Shown: in pieces, positions 1 to 6,255 of the stretch | How the letters are laid out: each line of letters opens with the position of its first letter | How positions within the stretch are numbered: position 1 is the first letter of the stretch | Origin: a bacterium | GTDB taxonomy: Bacteria; Patescibacteriota; Patescibacteriia; UBA2591; JAGGZP01 | Direction: 5' to 3' | Length of the DNA stretch: 8,082 nucleotides | Assembly (NCBI GenBank): GCA_021161965.1 | Contig: JAGGZP010000039.1 | Span: 1-8,082 of the forward strand | Made by a program: the position numbers and the translations under genes | The notes under the pieces: generated by a model | Told to the model about the DNA's origin: nothing | The model's input: only the letters and a program-made list of their open reading frames with translations | The model's database searches: none

Positions 1-30
1 ATAGACTTTTAAAGATTGTTCATTTTTACG

Positions 31-50
31 TGGCACTATATAGTGAGCCA
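31..50. repeat. Near-perfect 20-bp palindrome
   Basis: The sequence TGGCACTATATAGTGAGCCA contains a perfect 12-bp palindrome, CACTATATAGTG. Its outer arms TGGC and GCCA also pair if two bases (GA) on the right side bulge out. It could be an operator, a mobile-element end or a small hairpin. Nothing nearby decides between these, and the left flank is cut by the window edge. Confidence 0.5.
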
Positions 51-82
51 AGTGAGGGGTGAAATTTTCAATTTCCAAACTT

Positions 83-176
83 TTGAAAATTGAGTCATTG
101 AAAATTTATTGAAAATTGATCATTGATCATTGAAAATTATTAGATTTTTGGAATTTGATTGGTCATTGGTCATTGG
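83..176. repeat. Cluster of short AT-rich direct repeats
   Basis: Related words recur here: TTGAAAATTGA at 83-93, CATTGAAAATT at 96-106, ATTGAAAATTG at 108-118, the tandem pair GATCATT-GATCATT at 118-131 followed by another TGAAAATT, and the tandem pair GGTCATT-GGTCATT at 161-174. The tract is non-coding and looks like low-complexity repeat expansion. I believe similar word-based repeats are common between genes in Parcubacteria-like genomes, but that comes from memory and not from this sequence. Confidence 0.7.
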
Positions 177-264
177 AAATTGAGATTTATTTATTATGTA
201 TTTATTTGGCATTGGGACTTGATCAGACATTAGAAATTAGGTTAATTAGGAATTCTATCTATCC

Positions 265-287
265 GCCTGTCTGCCGATGAGGTAGGT
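265..287. repeat. Degenerate GC-richer inverted repeat
   Basis: GCCTGTCTGCC and AGGTAGGT flank a short centre, GATG. As RNA the core CTGCC...GGTAG forms a short stem, extended by G-U pairs. The tract is clearly richer in G and C than its surroundings. It resembles a decayed copy of a GC-rich palindromic element scattered between genes; only this one copy lies in the window, so the assignment is tentative. Confidence 0.35.
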
Positions 288-288
288 G

Positions 289-324
289 TTTATCCGCGTC
301 TTTATCCGCGTGAATCTGCGTTTA
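289..324. repeat. 12-bp tandem repeat, about three copies
   Basis: TTTATCCGCGTC (289-300) is followed directly by TTTATCCGCGTG (301-312) and a diverged third unit, AATCTGCGTTTA (313-324). The array ends 14 bp from the hydrogenase stop codon. The CCGCG core stands out from the AT-rich background. Copy number may vary between strains, as in other short tandem arrays. Confidence 0.7.
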
Positions 325-338
325 TTCTTCGTACTTTA

Positions 339-1610
339 TTAATGTACTGCACAGGAAATACAAGGATCGTAAGCACGAATAAGCATTTTAATTTTTCTTT
401 CCCTTTCTTTTTTTGATAATTTTTTTAAATTTGGTAACCAGATCTTTAAATCTTCCTCAATATTGTTTAAAAATTGGGCTGTTGGAGTAATAATATTACA
501 GTTTTTAATAATTCCATTTTTATCAATTTCAAAATAGTCAACTAAAATACCCCTTGGTGCTTCACAGATTGCCAACCCCTGACCTGCTTTTACTCGAACA
601 TTTTTATTTTTTAGCGGTTTGTTTCTTATTCTAATTAATTTATCAAGCAATTTTCTGCTTTCTTCAACAAAATGAACTACCTCAACCGCCTGGGCAAAAA
701 TGTTATAAAAAGTATTAGTCTCCAATCTCTCCTTTGTAATGCCTTTTAATATTTTCTTTGCCTCCTTATTTAATTTATTTGACTGATTATTTATTCTTGC
801 CAAAGCGCCAACCATGTAAGTTTGATCTTTATATCTAACTCTTTTGACAACCTCGCTGTATTTAATTATTTCCCGAACAACATCTAAAAATTTTTTGGCT
901 GAAAAAATATTTGTTTTCCTTTTTTTATCTTTGACTTTTATTTTACCATCATAAATTGCGTATTCATTTTTTTGGCAAAGAGAAACAAAATTAGTTTTTC
1001 GCTCGAACTTCGGATAATCTAATTTCTTAAAAAAATTTGCTAGATCAATTGATTCGGTTAAAATTTTTCTGCTGTTAAAATAAAGCTTTTTGACTTTTTC
1101 TATATTAGGTTCCATTTTAAATCCGGCGATTTGGCTGTTAATCGGATGAATTGATCTTCCCCCAATTAGATAAATTAATTTATTGGCAAAACGACGAATA
1201 TCCAGGGCAATCTGTGCTTGCTTAGGATATTTTTTAATCAAAGTAATATCATCGGGATAGTTTAAAAAATCCGGCAAAGAAAGAAAAAATAAATGAAGGG
1301 CGTGACTTTGGATAATTTGTCCGTAGAGCATCAATTTGCGAAGAATAACTGTTTTTTGAGACGGTTTAACTTGCAAAGCATTCTCAATTGCCTTTATTGC
1401 GGTGATATTATGAATTACCGGACAAACACCGCAAATCCGTGAAGTAATTATTGGCGCTTCAGAAAAATGGCGACCAATTAAAATCCCCTCAATTAGACGC
1501 ATACCCTCAAAGACATCAATTTTTGCTTTTCTAACTTGTCCATTTAAAAGATGTCCAACAAAGCCAATATGACCCTCAACTCTTGAAATATGATTAATTT
1601 TTATTTTCAT
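339..1610 (-). CDS. [NiFe]-hydrogenase large (alpha) subunit, group 3 type
   Basis: Encodes a 423-residue catalytic subunit of a [NiFe]-hydrogenase, which cleaves or forms H2 at a Ni-Fe(CN)2CO centre. The N-terminal ISRVEGH motif (8-14) carries the conserved glutamate. RICGVCPVIH (58-67) gives the first cysteine pair, C60/C63. GRSIHPIN lies at 151-158 and EAPRG at 350-354, with the active-site arginine R353. DPCISCAVH (415-423) gives the second pair, C417/C420. The DPCxSCxxH form and the length fit the cytoplasmic group 3 (sulfhydrogenase-like, NAD(P)-linked) family; the exact subgroup is inference. The protein stops at H423, followed by two TAA codons, so there is no C-terminal peptide for a maturation endopeptidase. 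The small subunit and electron-transfer subunits are not upstream, where a tRNA and femAB lie; they must be left of the window or elsewhere. The start ATG lacks a good ribosome site. Confidence 0.93.
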   Translation of the reverse strand: MKIKINHISRVEGHIGFVGHLLNGQVRKAKIDVFEGMRLIEGILIGRHFSEAPIITSRICGVCPVIHNITAIKAIENALQVKPSQKTVILRKLMLYGQIIQSHALHLFFLSLPDFLNYPDDITLIKKYPKQAQIALDIRRFANKLIYLIGGRSIHPINSQIAGFKMEPNIEKVKKLYFNSRKILTESIDLANFFKKLDYPKFERKTNFVSLCQKNEYAIYDGKIKVKDKKRKTNIFSAKKFLDVVREIIKYSEVVKRVRYKDQTYMVGALARINNQSNKLNKEAKKILKGITKERLETNTFYNIFAQAVEVVHFVEESRKLLDKLIRIRNKPLKNKNVRVKAGQGLAICEAPRGILVDYFEIDKNGIIKNCNIITPTAQFLNNIEEDLKIWLPNLKKLSKKERERKIKMLIRAYDPCISCAVH

Positions 1611-1664
1611 AGGTATCTACAAATTGTTACAAATTAAACTAACAGCAATTTCTTTTCATATTTA

Positions 1665-1692
1665 ATTTTATACTAAATCGAAATAAAATCAA
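1665..1692 (-). promoter_or_regulatory. Possible sigma70-type promoter for the hydrogenase gene
   Basis: On the minus strand TTGATT (1687-1692) and TAAAAT (1665-1670) are separated by 16 bp, close to the TTGACA/TATAAT consensus. Transcription would begin about 45-50 nt before the hydrogenase ATG. In DNA this AT-rich, chance matches are frequent, so the call rests mainly on its position in the spacer upstream of the gene. Confidence 0.35.
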
Positions 1693-1736
1693 AACAAAAA
1701 ATATTGCTAAAGGAATAAAACAGTAAAAAGATTAAA

Positions 1737-1773
1737 CTTCTAAATTTCAAATTCTAAATCCTGAAATTCAAAG
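1737..1773. repeat. AT-rich word repeat in the tRNA-hydrogenase spacer
   Basis: The tract repeats the words CTAAATTTCAAATT, CTAAATC and TGAAATTCAAA, so near-copies of TAAAT and TTTCAAA/TTCAAA alternate. It lies between the tRNA gene and the hydrogenase gene and looks like the same class of low-complexity spacer repeat as the tract at 83-176, though with different words. Confidence 0.45.
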
Positions 1774-1851
1774 ATTATTCTCAAGAAAAAACTCTTAAGA
1801 AAATTTAAAAAATGTCTCCTTTTTGTACTAGAAGTCAAGACCCGATTTCTA

Positions 1852-1923
1852 TGCCCCTGCCGCGACTCGAACGCGGATTTCAGCCTCCGGAGGGCTGCGC
1901 TCTATCCATTGAGCTACAAGGGC
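1852..1923 (-). tRNA. tRNA-Arg (anticodon CCG)
   Basis: A full 72-nt cloverleaf folds on the minus strand. The acceptor is GCCCTTG/CAGGGGC (7 bp with one T-G wobble) and the D stem is GCTC/GAGC around AATGGATA. The anticodon stem is CAGCC/GGCTG with loop CTCCGGA, so the anticodon is CCG, reading the arginine codon CGG. The variable loop is 4 nt (AAAT), and the T arm is CCGCG-TTCGAGT-CGCGG. The discriminator base is A. CCA is not encoded (TAG follows), so it must be added after transcription. The gene sits between femAB and the hydrogenase gene. CGG is a G+C-rich codon, expected to be uncommon in a genome of this composition. Confidence 0.96.
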
Positions 1924-1955
1924 CCCTCTCATGGCTCTCGAAAAGTCACAAAGAT

Positions 1956-1961
1956 ATTATA
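1956..1961 (-). promoter_or_regulatory. Possible -10 box of the tRNA-Arg promoter
   Basis: A perfect TATAAT lies on the minus strand 32 nt before the tRNA 5' end, in the short gap between the femAB stop and the tRNA. At the right distance upstream there is only ATAAAG, a poor -35. A short leader removed by RNase P would be normal. The alternative is that the tRNA is cut out of a read-through operon transcript. Confidence 0.4.
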
Positions 1962-1975
1962 AAGTTGTAAAAAAA

Positions 1976-2956
1976 TTACTTTATTTTTTTTGCTAAACGA
2001 TAAAAATTGTAAAGTGGTTTATTAAAAACAAAATCAAATGTCCCAAGATAATTTATTTCTTGCCCTCCAAAACTTTTTTTGAAACGAGTAATTCCGGGCC
2101 ATTTCTTTTCATCAATTCCCCAAAAATCATAATACTTATACCCAAGTTTTTTTGCTTCTTGGATTGTTTTCCATTGGAGCAGATGCGGAGCCATTAAATT
2201 GCGAAATTCATTACTTGACGCACCATGTAAATAAGTAACTGTATCACCGAAAAATATAATAATATTTGCAGCCAAAATTTTATTTTTATATTCGGCTAAG
2301 CATAATTTTAAAAATTTGCCATCTTCTCCCAATTTTTTAACCATTAACGAATAATAATTATTTGGATGCGATTTAAATTTATTTCTCTTTTTTGTTTGGT
2401 GAAGTAATTCTAGAAAAAACCCTATGTCTTTATTAATTGTTTGTTTATTAGCACATCTGATTTTGACACCGCGGCGCATTGCTAAACGGATATTATATCT
2501 TGTCTTGTAATGCATTTTTTTTAATAATTCATCTTCGTTTTTATCAAGATTTAATATCCAAGTTTTTGCCGGTTGAACATCTTTAACTTTAATAAGTTTA
2601 CCAAATTTTAAATTAAGTAAATTTACTGGCTCAAAACGCCAAAATATTACTTTTTCTTTTTTGGCTATTTTTTTTATTTGAGAGAAAAAATTAGGCAATA
2701 ATTTTCCAGATTCAGGATTTAAAAAAATTGGGCCACGCGGTGAATAAAAGTAGGAAAAACCAAATAGCAGAGGATGCTTTATTAATGAAACTAAAAATAA
2801 TTTATCTTTGTCTTCTACAAAAAAATGTAAAACTTTTCTATTTAATGCTTTTTGAAAATCCCCCCATTCGAAAGACTGCAAAAACTGAGTAAATTTTTGA
2901 CAAGAAACAATTTTATTCCAGTAATCTCTATTTTTAATTTCTCTAATCCTAATCAT
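1976..2956 (-). CDS. FemAB/FemX-like peptidoglycan bridge aminoacyltransferase
   Basis: A 326-residue protein of the FemABX family, whose known members use aminoacyl-tRNA to add amino acids to the lipid II or peptidoglycan stem peptide at the cytoplasmic face of the membrane. Family features include FLQSFEWGDFQ (25-35), YFYSPRGPI (69-77), the core block HYKTRYNIRLAMRRGV (149-164), and YLHGASS (242-248). The C-terminal segment APHLLQW...YYDFWGID (256-282) leads to GITRFKKSFGG (288-298). These fit the two-GNAT-fold architecture of the family, and length is close to the single-module norm. No signal peptide or membrane segment is seen. The ATG lies inside the last codons of the vanW tail (8-nt overlap, stop TAG at 2949-2951), pointing to coupled translation. 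No Shine-Dalgarno is visible. The amino acid added cannot be told from sequence. Confidence 0.88.
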   Translation of the reverse strand: MIRIREIKNRDYWNKIVSCQKFTQFLQSFEWGDFQKALNRKVLHFFVEDKDKLFLVSLIKHPLLFGFSYFYSPRGPIFLNPESGKLLPNFFSQIKKIAKKEKVIFWRFEPVNLLNLKFGKLIKVKDVQPAKTWILNLDKNEDELLKKMHYKTRYNIRLAMRRGVKIRCANKQTINKDIGFFLELLHQTKKRNKFKSHPNNYYSLMVKKLGEDGKFLKLCLAEYKNKILAANIIIFFGDTVTYLHGASSNEFRNLMAPHLLQWKTIQEAKKLGYKYYDFWGIDEKKWPGITRFKKSFGGQEINYLGTFDFVFNKPLYNFYRLAKKIK

Positions 2957-3167
2957 TGTTATTATTTTTATTTAATTCACTTTCTTTTACACCAACCAAC
3001 CAAACCTCTCGCCAAGGTTTATAATGACTTTTCCAAATTTCTTTTTTAACTCGACCATCTGGGTAAGTAATTTTCCGGACGAATTCTGTATCAGCTCCAT
3101 TATGAGACATCTCTATCCTCTTTTTCTTCCCCGGAGGTAAATCTGTAGTTTTTATATAAATAGGTGG
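2949..3167 (-). pseudogene. VanW C-terminal tail, separated from vanW by an in-frame TGA
   Basis: Directly after the TGA at 3168-3170, and in the same frame as vanW, 72 more codons stay open to TAG (2949-2951). They read PPIYIKTTDLPPGKKKRIE, then a segment with ITYPDGRVKKEIWKS and YKPWREVWLVGV. This is the kind of tail that closes many VanW proteins: a proline-rich linker, then a small beta-rich unit ending in YxPWxxVWLVG. With read-through the protein would be 620 residues. A separate 53-residue product could start at the ATG at 3108-3110, which has GAGG six nt upstream. The tail ends by overlapping the femAB start. The continuity of frame and family match suggests a recent point mutation, read-through or a base-calling error, not old decay. 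Confidence 0.75.
3117..3121 (-). promoter_or_regulatory. Shine-Dalgarno-like AGAGG before an internal ATG
   Basis: AGAGG followed by six nt (ATAGAG) and ATG (3108-3110) lies inside the interrupted VanW tail. It is the best-placed ribosome-binding match near any start in the window. It also falls on codons for Lys-Arg-Ile-Glu, so it may be chance. Confidence 0.25.
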
Positions 3168-4811
3168 TCATGGTTTAACTATGTTATAAATTTTCGGTTT
3201 GGTTATTTCTACCTTTCGACCATCAGAAGTTCCGTAAAAATCGAAAATTAATTTATTTCCTTTAATTTTTGTCTGGAAAAGTATATAATGACCGGTATCA
3301 TTAATAAATCGTAAATCTGGTTGTGGTCGATAAATTGTTGCATCCATCCCCGCTGGTTCATAATAAATTACACGATAACTATGAGGAGTTCGAGCAGTAA
3401 TTGGTAATCCAGAATATAAAGCAGCACGAAATGTTGTCGTTCCAATCTGGCATAAGCCTCCGCCATATTCTGGAATGGTTCGATCTCTTTTAATAACTAA
3501 CTCTGGTAAATAGCCAGTTTTTTGAGATACCTCTCCCAATGCCTTAACTAGAGAAAATTCTTCTCCCGGTTTTATTAAAATACCATTTAATTTTTTACAT
3601 CCAACAGCGATATTGTGTCGTCGATTTTTGGGGCTACCAGAAAAGTCAGAAATACCTCTGCCAATTAGTTCTTTAATTCCATAATCATTTACATCCCCAG
3701 TTAAAACAAGGGGTTCTACTCTTTTGACTACTAACTCGACGTCCTTTTGTTTCTTATTTAAGGTACTAATTATATTAACCAAACTATTTTCTAAATCTAA
3801 TTTATAGCCTGGCCTACTTTCCTGAAATTCAATAACTCTTCCATTTTTCATTTTAAATTTAGCATCTATTGGTTCAACATTAATTTGTTGCGAAATAATT
3901 TTTAAATAAGTGTTAATTTTATCCCTATCAAACCCTAATTTAACAATATTATTTTCTTTAACCGGGGTAATCCATTGACTAAACAAATAGCGACTAACCT
4001 GCCATTTTTTTTGTTTATATCTTAAAGTAACTGGCGCTAAATTTAATAAATCTACTATTTTTTTTGATAAATTTTCTACTTCACTAATTTTTATTTGTGG
4101 CTCTTGATAAATTAATTTTAATTTTATTTTCTGATTATCAAGCAAAGACAAATTTTTTTCTATATTTCCAAGCGCTTCATTAAAATCAAAAAAATATCCT
4201 GGTCTTTCCTTAATAAATTTAATTTCACCTCTTCTATCTAAATAAAAATTTGCATTTTTTGGCGACTGCTCTAAAGAAGAAAATTCACTCTTAAGTATCT
4301 CTTTTAATTCCTTTTTATCTATAGAAAAAGATGTTTTAATTTGACAGCCTTTCAATTTACACTTTAATATCTGGTAAAAATTTTTTAAAAAAAATCTATC
4401 TCGCCCGAGAGAAAATGCTCTATTAACTGTTTTCTCTAAATTTATACTAAAAACTGTCCGGGAAAGATCAGGATCATAAATACCGATTAAAACCGAAGGG
4501 ATGCTAATTACCTTTTTCCCTCGCGGGCTCTCGCCCTCGAAAACAATCCCTTTTCTTTCAATTTCCTCAATAGATGAATCAAGAAGCAATCTTGCTTCTC
4601 TCTTGTTCAAAAAAGACAAATCATTTTTATTTAAATAGACGCCGGAATAAATCCTTCCAGCATAGATTTTCTGATAAAATAAAAATGGTGTAATAACAAC
4701 AATAAATGCTACAAATAAAAAAATAAACAACCTCAACAACCGGCCTTTAAATTCGTGAATTTCACCACCTCTCTTGCTAGATAAATTATCAACTAAATTT
4801 AAGTTATGCAT
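3168..4811 (-). CDS. VanW-family envelope protein, membrane-anchored, cut short by TGA
   Basis: A 547-residue protein with one N-terminal membrane helix (about 25-46, following basic residues), so most of it should face outside. Two repeats of the putative peptidoglycan-binding type align with each other: 187-217 and 317-347 share AxF...G.I.F.ERPGY..D...L.NI spacing. The VanW domain spans roughly 380-535, with the signature GGGLCQIGTTTFRAAL (450-465) and RTPHSY (474-479). VanW is named from vancomycin-resistance clusters but its biochemical role is not established; a cell-wall role is inferred from the binding repeats and from femAB next door. The gene starts 3 nt after hsp20, without a Shine-Dalgarno. 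The frame ends at TGA just after IYNIVKP, and 72 more tail codons follow in frame, so this product is probably truncated relative to the family. Confidence 0.9.
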   Translation of the reverse strand: MHNLNLVDNLSSKRGGEIHEFKGRLLRLFIFLFVAFIVVITPFLFYQKIYAGRIYSGVYLNKNDLSFLNKREARLLLDSSIEEIERKGIVFEGESPRGKKVISIPSVLIGIYDPDLSRTVFSINLEKTVNRAFSLGRDRFFLKNFYQILKCKLKGCQIKTSFSIDKKELKEILKSEFSSLEQSPKNANFYLDRRGEIKFIKERPGYFFDFNEALGNIEKNLSLLDNQKIKLKLIYQEPQIKISEVENLSKKIVDLLNLAPVTLRYKQKKWQVSRYLFSQWITPVKENNIVKLGFDRDKINTYLKIISQQINVEPIDAKFKMKNGRVIEFQESRPGYKLDLENSLVNIISTLNKKQKDVELVVKRVEPLVLTGDVNDYGIKELIGRGISDFSGSPKNRRHNIAVGCKKLNGILIKPGEEFSLVKALGEVSQKTGYLPELVIKRDRTIPEYGGGLCQIGTTTFRAALYSGLPITARTPHSYRVIYYEPAGMDATIYRPQPDLRFINDTGHYILFQTKIKGNKLIFDFYGTSDGRKVEITKPKIYNIVKP

Positions 4812-4814
4812 AAA

Positions 4815-5303
4815 TTAATTTTCTATTTCAACATTAGTCGATTTATTTTCGATTACTTTTGGTAAAATTACTGTCAAAATTCCATTTTTTAAACTTGCTT
4901 TCGTTGCTTCTGGTTTAATTGGGTAAGGTAAAACAAGTGTTCGAGAAAATCTGCCCCAAAAGCATTCCTGATAAAAATAATTTTTTGTTGATTCTTCTTC
5001 TTTTTTTCTTTCACCACGAATAGTAATTAAATCTGGTTCAACAGTTATATCTAAATCCTCTGCTTTTACGCCAGCAATTGTTGATTTAATAATTAGATTA
5101 TCCCCGTCTTCATAGAGATCAATAGAAAGCTGGCCTTCAACTGCTAACCACTCTTCTTTTGGTAAACTAGTTTTTTCCTCCTCTTTAGTTTCTTTCTCCT
5201 CTTTTTTCTCGACTAATTTTGGATTAATTTCCACCTCCTCACCTTTCTTTTCTAACTCTTTCTCGGAAAGACCGGTTAATTTAGTCCAAATTGCTTTTGA
5301 CAT
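4815..5303 (-). CDS. Hsp20/alpha-crystallin small heat-shock protein
   Basis: A 162-residue ATP-independent chaperone that holds unfolding proteins in the cytoplasm. The alpha-crystallin domain covers about 58-150: it opens with LSIDLYEDGDNLII, continues with IAGVKAEDLDITV and ITIRGERK, and ends in the family hallmark NGILTVILPK (140-149). The C-terminal tail has VEI (158-160), which could serve as the short I/V-x-I/V motif used for oligomer assembly. The N-terminal arm (about 15-50) is very rich in Glu and Lys, of low complexity and likely disordered. The gene lies 21 nt after galT and 3 nt before vanW, so it appears to be expressed with the operon; I see no separate heat-shock promoter or CIRCE element. 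The start ATG has only a weak AAAAGA upstream. Confidence 0.93.
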   Translation of the reverse strand: MSKAIWTKLTGLSEKELEKKGEEVEINPKLVEKKEEKETKEEEKTSLPKEEWLAVEGQLSIDLYEDGDNLIIKSTIAGVKAEDLDITVEPDLITIRGERKKEEESTKNYFYQECFWGRFSRTLVLPYPIKPEATKASLKNGILTVILPKVIENKSTNVEIEN

Positions 5304-5324
5304 AATATCTTTTAAGATTATAAA

Positions 5325-6251
5325 TTAATTTTTGGAACGATAAAATTTTGCCGCTATCTCAGGAAAAATAGTATTAACAATTAATCCTGAACCGAGCTCT
5401 ACTCCTCCCCAAATTGTCGCTCGAGGTTGAATTTTCAGGTAAAAATGCTGATTTTTATCTGTAATTAACTGATCAAGAAAAAAATTATAACCAAGTCCTA
5501 AAGCATTTAATTTGCTAAGAACTAATTTTAATACTTTCGCCATTGATCTGATTTCTTTATTATTTAACTGAACAACATTGTCAATATGACGTCGAGGGAA
5601 TATCCAAACTTCGTAATGAAAACGCGAAGCATAAGGACAAAAAGCAACAATATCTTTATCAACAAAAACTCTTCTTTCGCTCTTCTCTTCTCTTTTAATA
5701 ATTTCGCAATAAGGACAAACCCCATGTTTTTCTTCGTATTGGTGAGCAGTTTGCCATTCCTTCTGGACATCAGGGGGGATAATTTTTGAAGAAAATATTT
5801 GACTATGACTGTGAACTAGCGAGGCTCCTGATTTTACTCCTTCATTTTTAAAAATTAAAATATAATTAATATCCTTTATTTTTGAAATCTCCTTTGTTCT
5901 CTCCCGATAAACTTTAATCAAATTTATTATTTCTTCTATCGAAAACTGATACAAACGCTTTTCATGTATTGGTGTCTCAATAACAATTTCGTGTTCGCCG
6001 TAAGCATTTTTATTATCAAGTGTAACTATTGGATATTTATTCTTTATTACCGCAATAGACCAAGGTTTTTTTGGTCCATATTTTTTAATAAGATATTTCT
6101 TTTCTAGACCCTTACCTCCGGGACAAAAAACACATCTATCTTTTCTTTCTTCCTCTTCCTCTATTTCTTTTTCCTTAGGCCGCTTCTGTCTAGCAGGAGC
6201 AAAAATTGTATATCTATTTAAAAAATAATCTTTTCTAATTTCAGATTTCAT
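5325..6251 (-). CDS. GalT-like hexose-1-phosphate nucleotidylyltransferase
   Basis: A 308-residue HIT-superfamily enzyme related to galactose-1-phosphate uridylyltransferase, which moves a nucleotidyl group between sugar phosphates. RKDYFLNRYTIFAPAR (6-21) is the typical opening. RCVFCPGG (39-46) gives a zinc pair, C40/C43. GASLVHSHSQ (142-151) is the HxHxQ active site, with H149 the expected nucleophile. CPYC (179-182) is a second cysteine pair. YEVWIFPRRH (213-222) and GSGLIVNTIFPE (287-298) mark the C-terminal half. The start chosen is the ATG 4 nt after the comM stop. A start 75 nt earlier (6324-6326) would add 25 residues not typical of the family and overlap comM by 71 nt. By eye, some histidines of the second metal site known from the E. 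coli enzyme are replaced (QHFYLKIQPR, 268-277). galK and galE are absent here, so the natural sugar, or even nucleotide, is uncertain. Confidence 0.85.
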   Translation of the reverse strand: MKSEIRKDYFLNRYTIFAPARQKRPKEKEIEEEEERKDRCVFCPGGKGLEKKYLIKKYGPKKPWSIAVIKNKYPIVTLDNKNAYGEHEIVIETPIHEKRLYQFSIEEIINLIKVYRERTKEISKIKDINYILIFKNEGVKSGASLVHSHSQIFSSKIIPPDVQKEWQTAHQYEEKHGVCPYCEIIKREEKSERRVFVDKDIVAFCPYASRFHYEVWIFPRRHIDNVVQLNNKEIRSMAKVLKLVLSKLNALGLGYNFFLDQLITDKNQHFYLKIQPRATIWGGVELGSGLIVNTIFPEIAAKFYRSKN

Positions 6252-6255
6252 ATAA

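Larger units (their letters stand above)
1..338. other. Gene-free, repeat-rich intergenic region
   Basis: No convincing coding sequence is visible. A short open stretch at 3-62 on the plus strand ends in TGA and could be the last codons of a gene lying to the left, but it is too short to recognise. The region holds a near-palindrome (31-50), a cluster of AT-rich words built on TTGAAAATTG and TCATTG (83-176), a degenerate inverted repeat (265-287) and a 12-bp tandem repeat (289-324). It lies just 3' of the hydrogenase gene. I see no clear intrinsic terminator (GC stem followed by a T-tract) on the minus strand after the hydrogenase stop. Confidence 0.6.

Noticed and set aside
83..176. CRISPR array
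   Set aside because: The repeated words are 7-11 bp, directly adjacent or irregularly spaced, without unique spacers of constant length.
1780..1800. Hairpin CTTAAGA/TCTTGAG on the minus strand as terminator of the tRNA
   Set aside because: One wobble pair, weak stem, and no T-tract follows it on the minus strand.
1969..1991. A-run/T-run hairpin at the femAB stop as an intrinsic terminator
   Set aside because: The stem is only A-U pairs (about 7) around the stop codon and has no GC core, so it is likely composition and not a working terminator.
2852..3049. Plus-strand open frame of 65 codons
   Set aside because: It runs antisense to femAB and the VanW tail, has no recognisable motif and is a by-product of the real genes.
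3168..3170. TGA in vanW as a selenocysteine codon
   Set aside because: The position is a proline-rich linker, not a conserved cysteine or redox site, and no stable stem-loop follows the TGA at the distance bacterial SECIS elements need.
3168..3170. Whole-genome UGA-to-glycine code (as in Gracilibacteria)
   Set aside because: The other six genes are full length under the standard code with glycine only as GGN; a reassigned genome should show several in-frame TGAs in this much coding sequence.
5564..5789. Open frames inside galT on both strands
   Set aside because: They lie wholly within a well-supported gene in other frames and show no family features.
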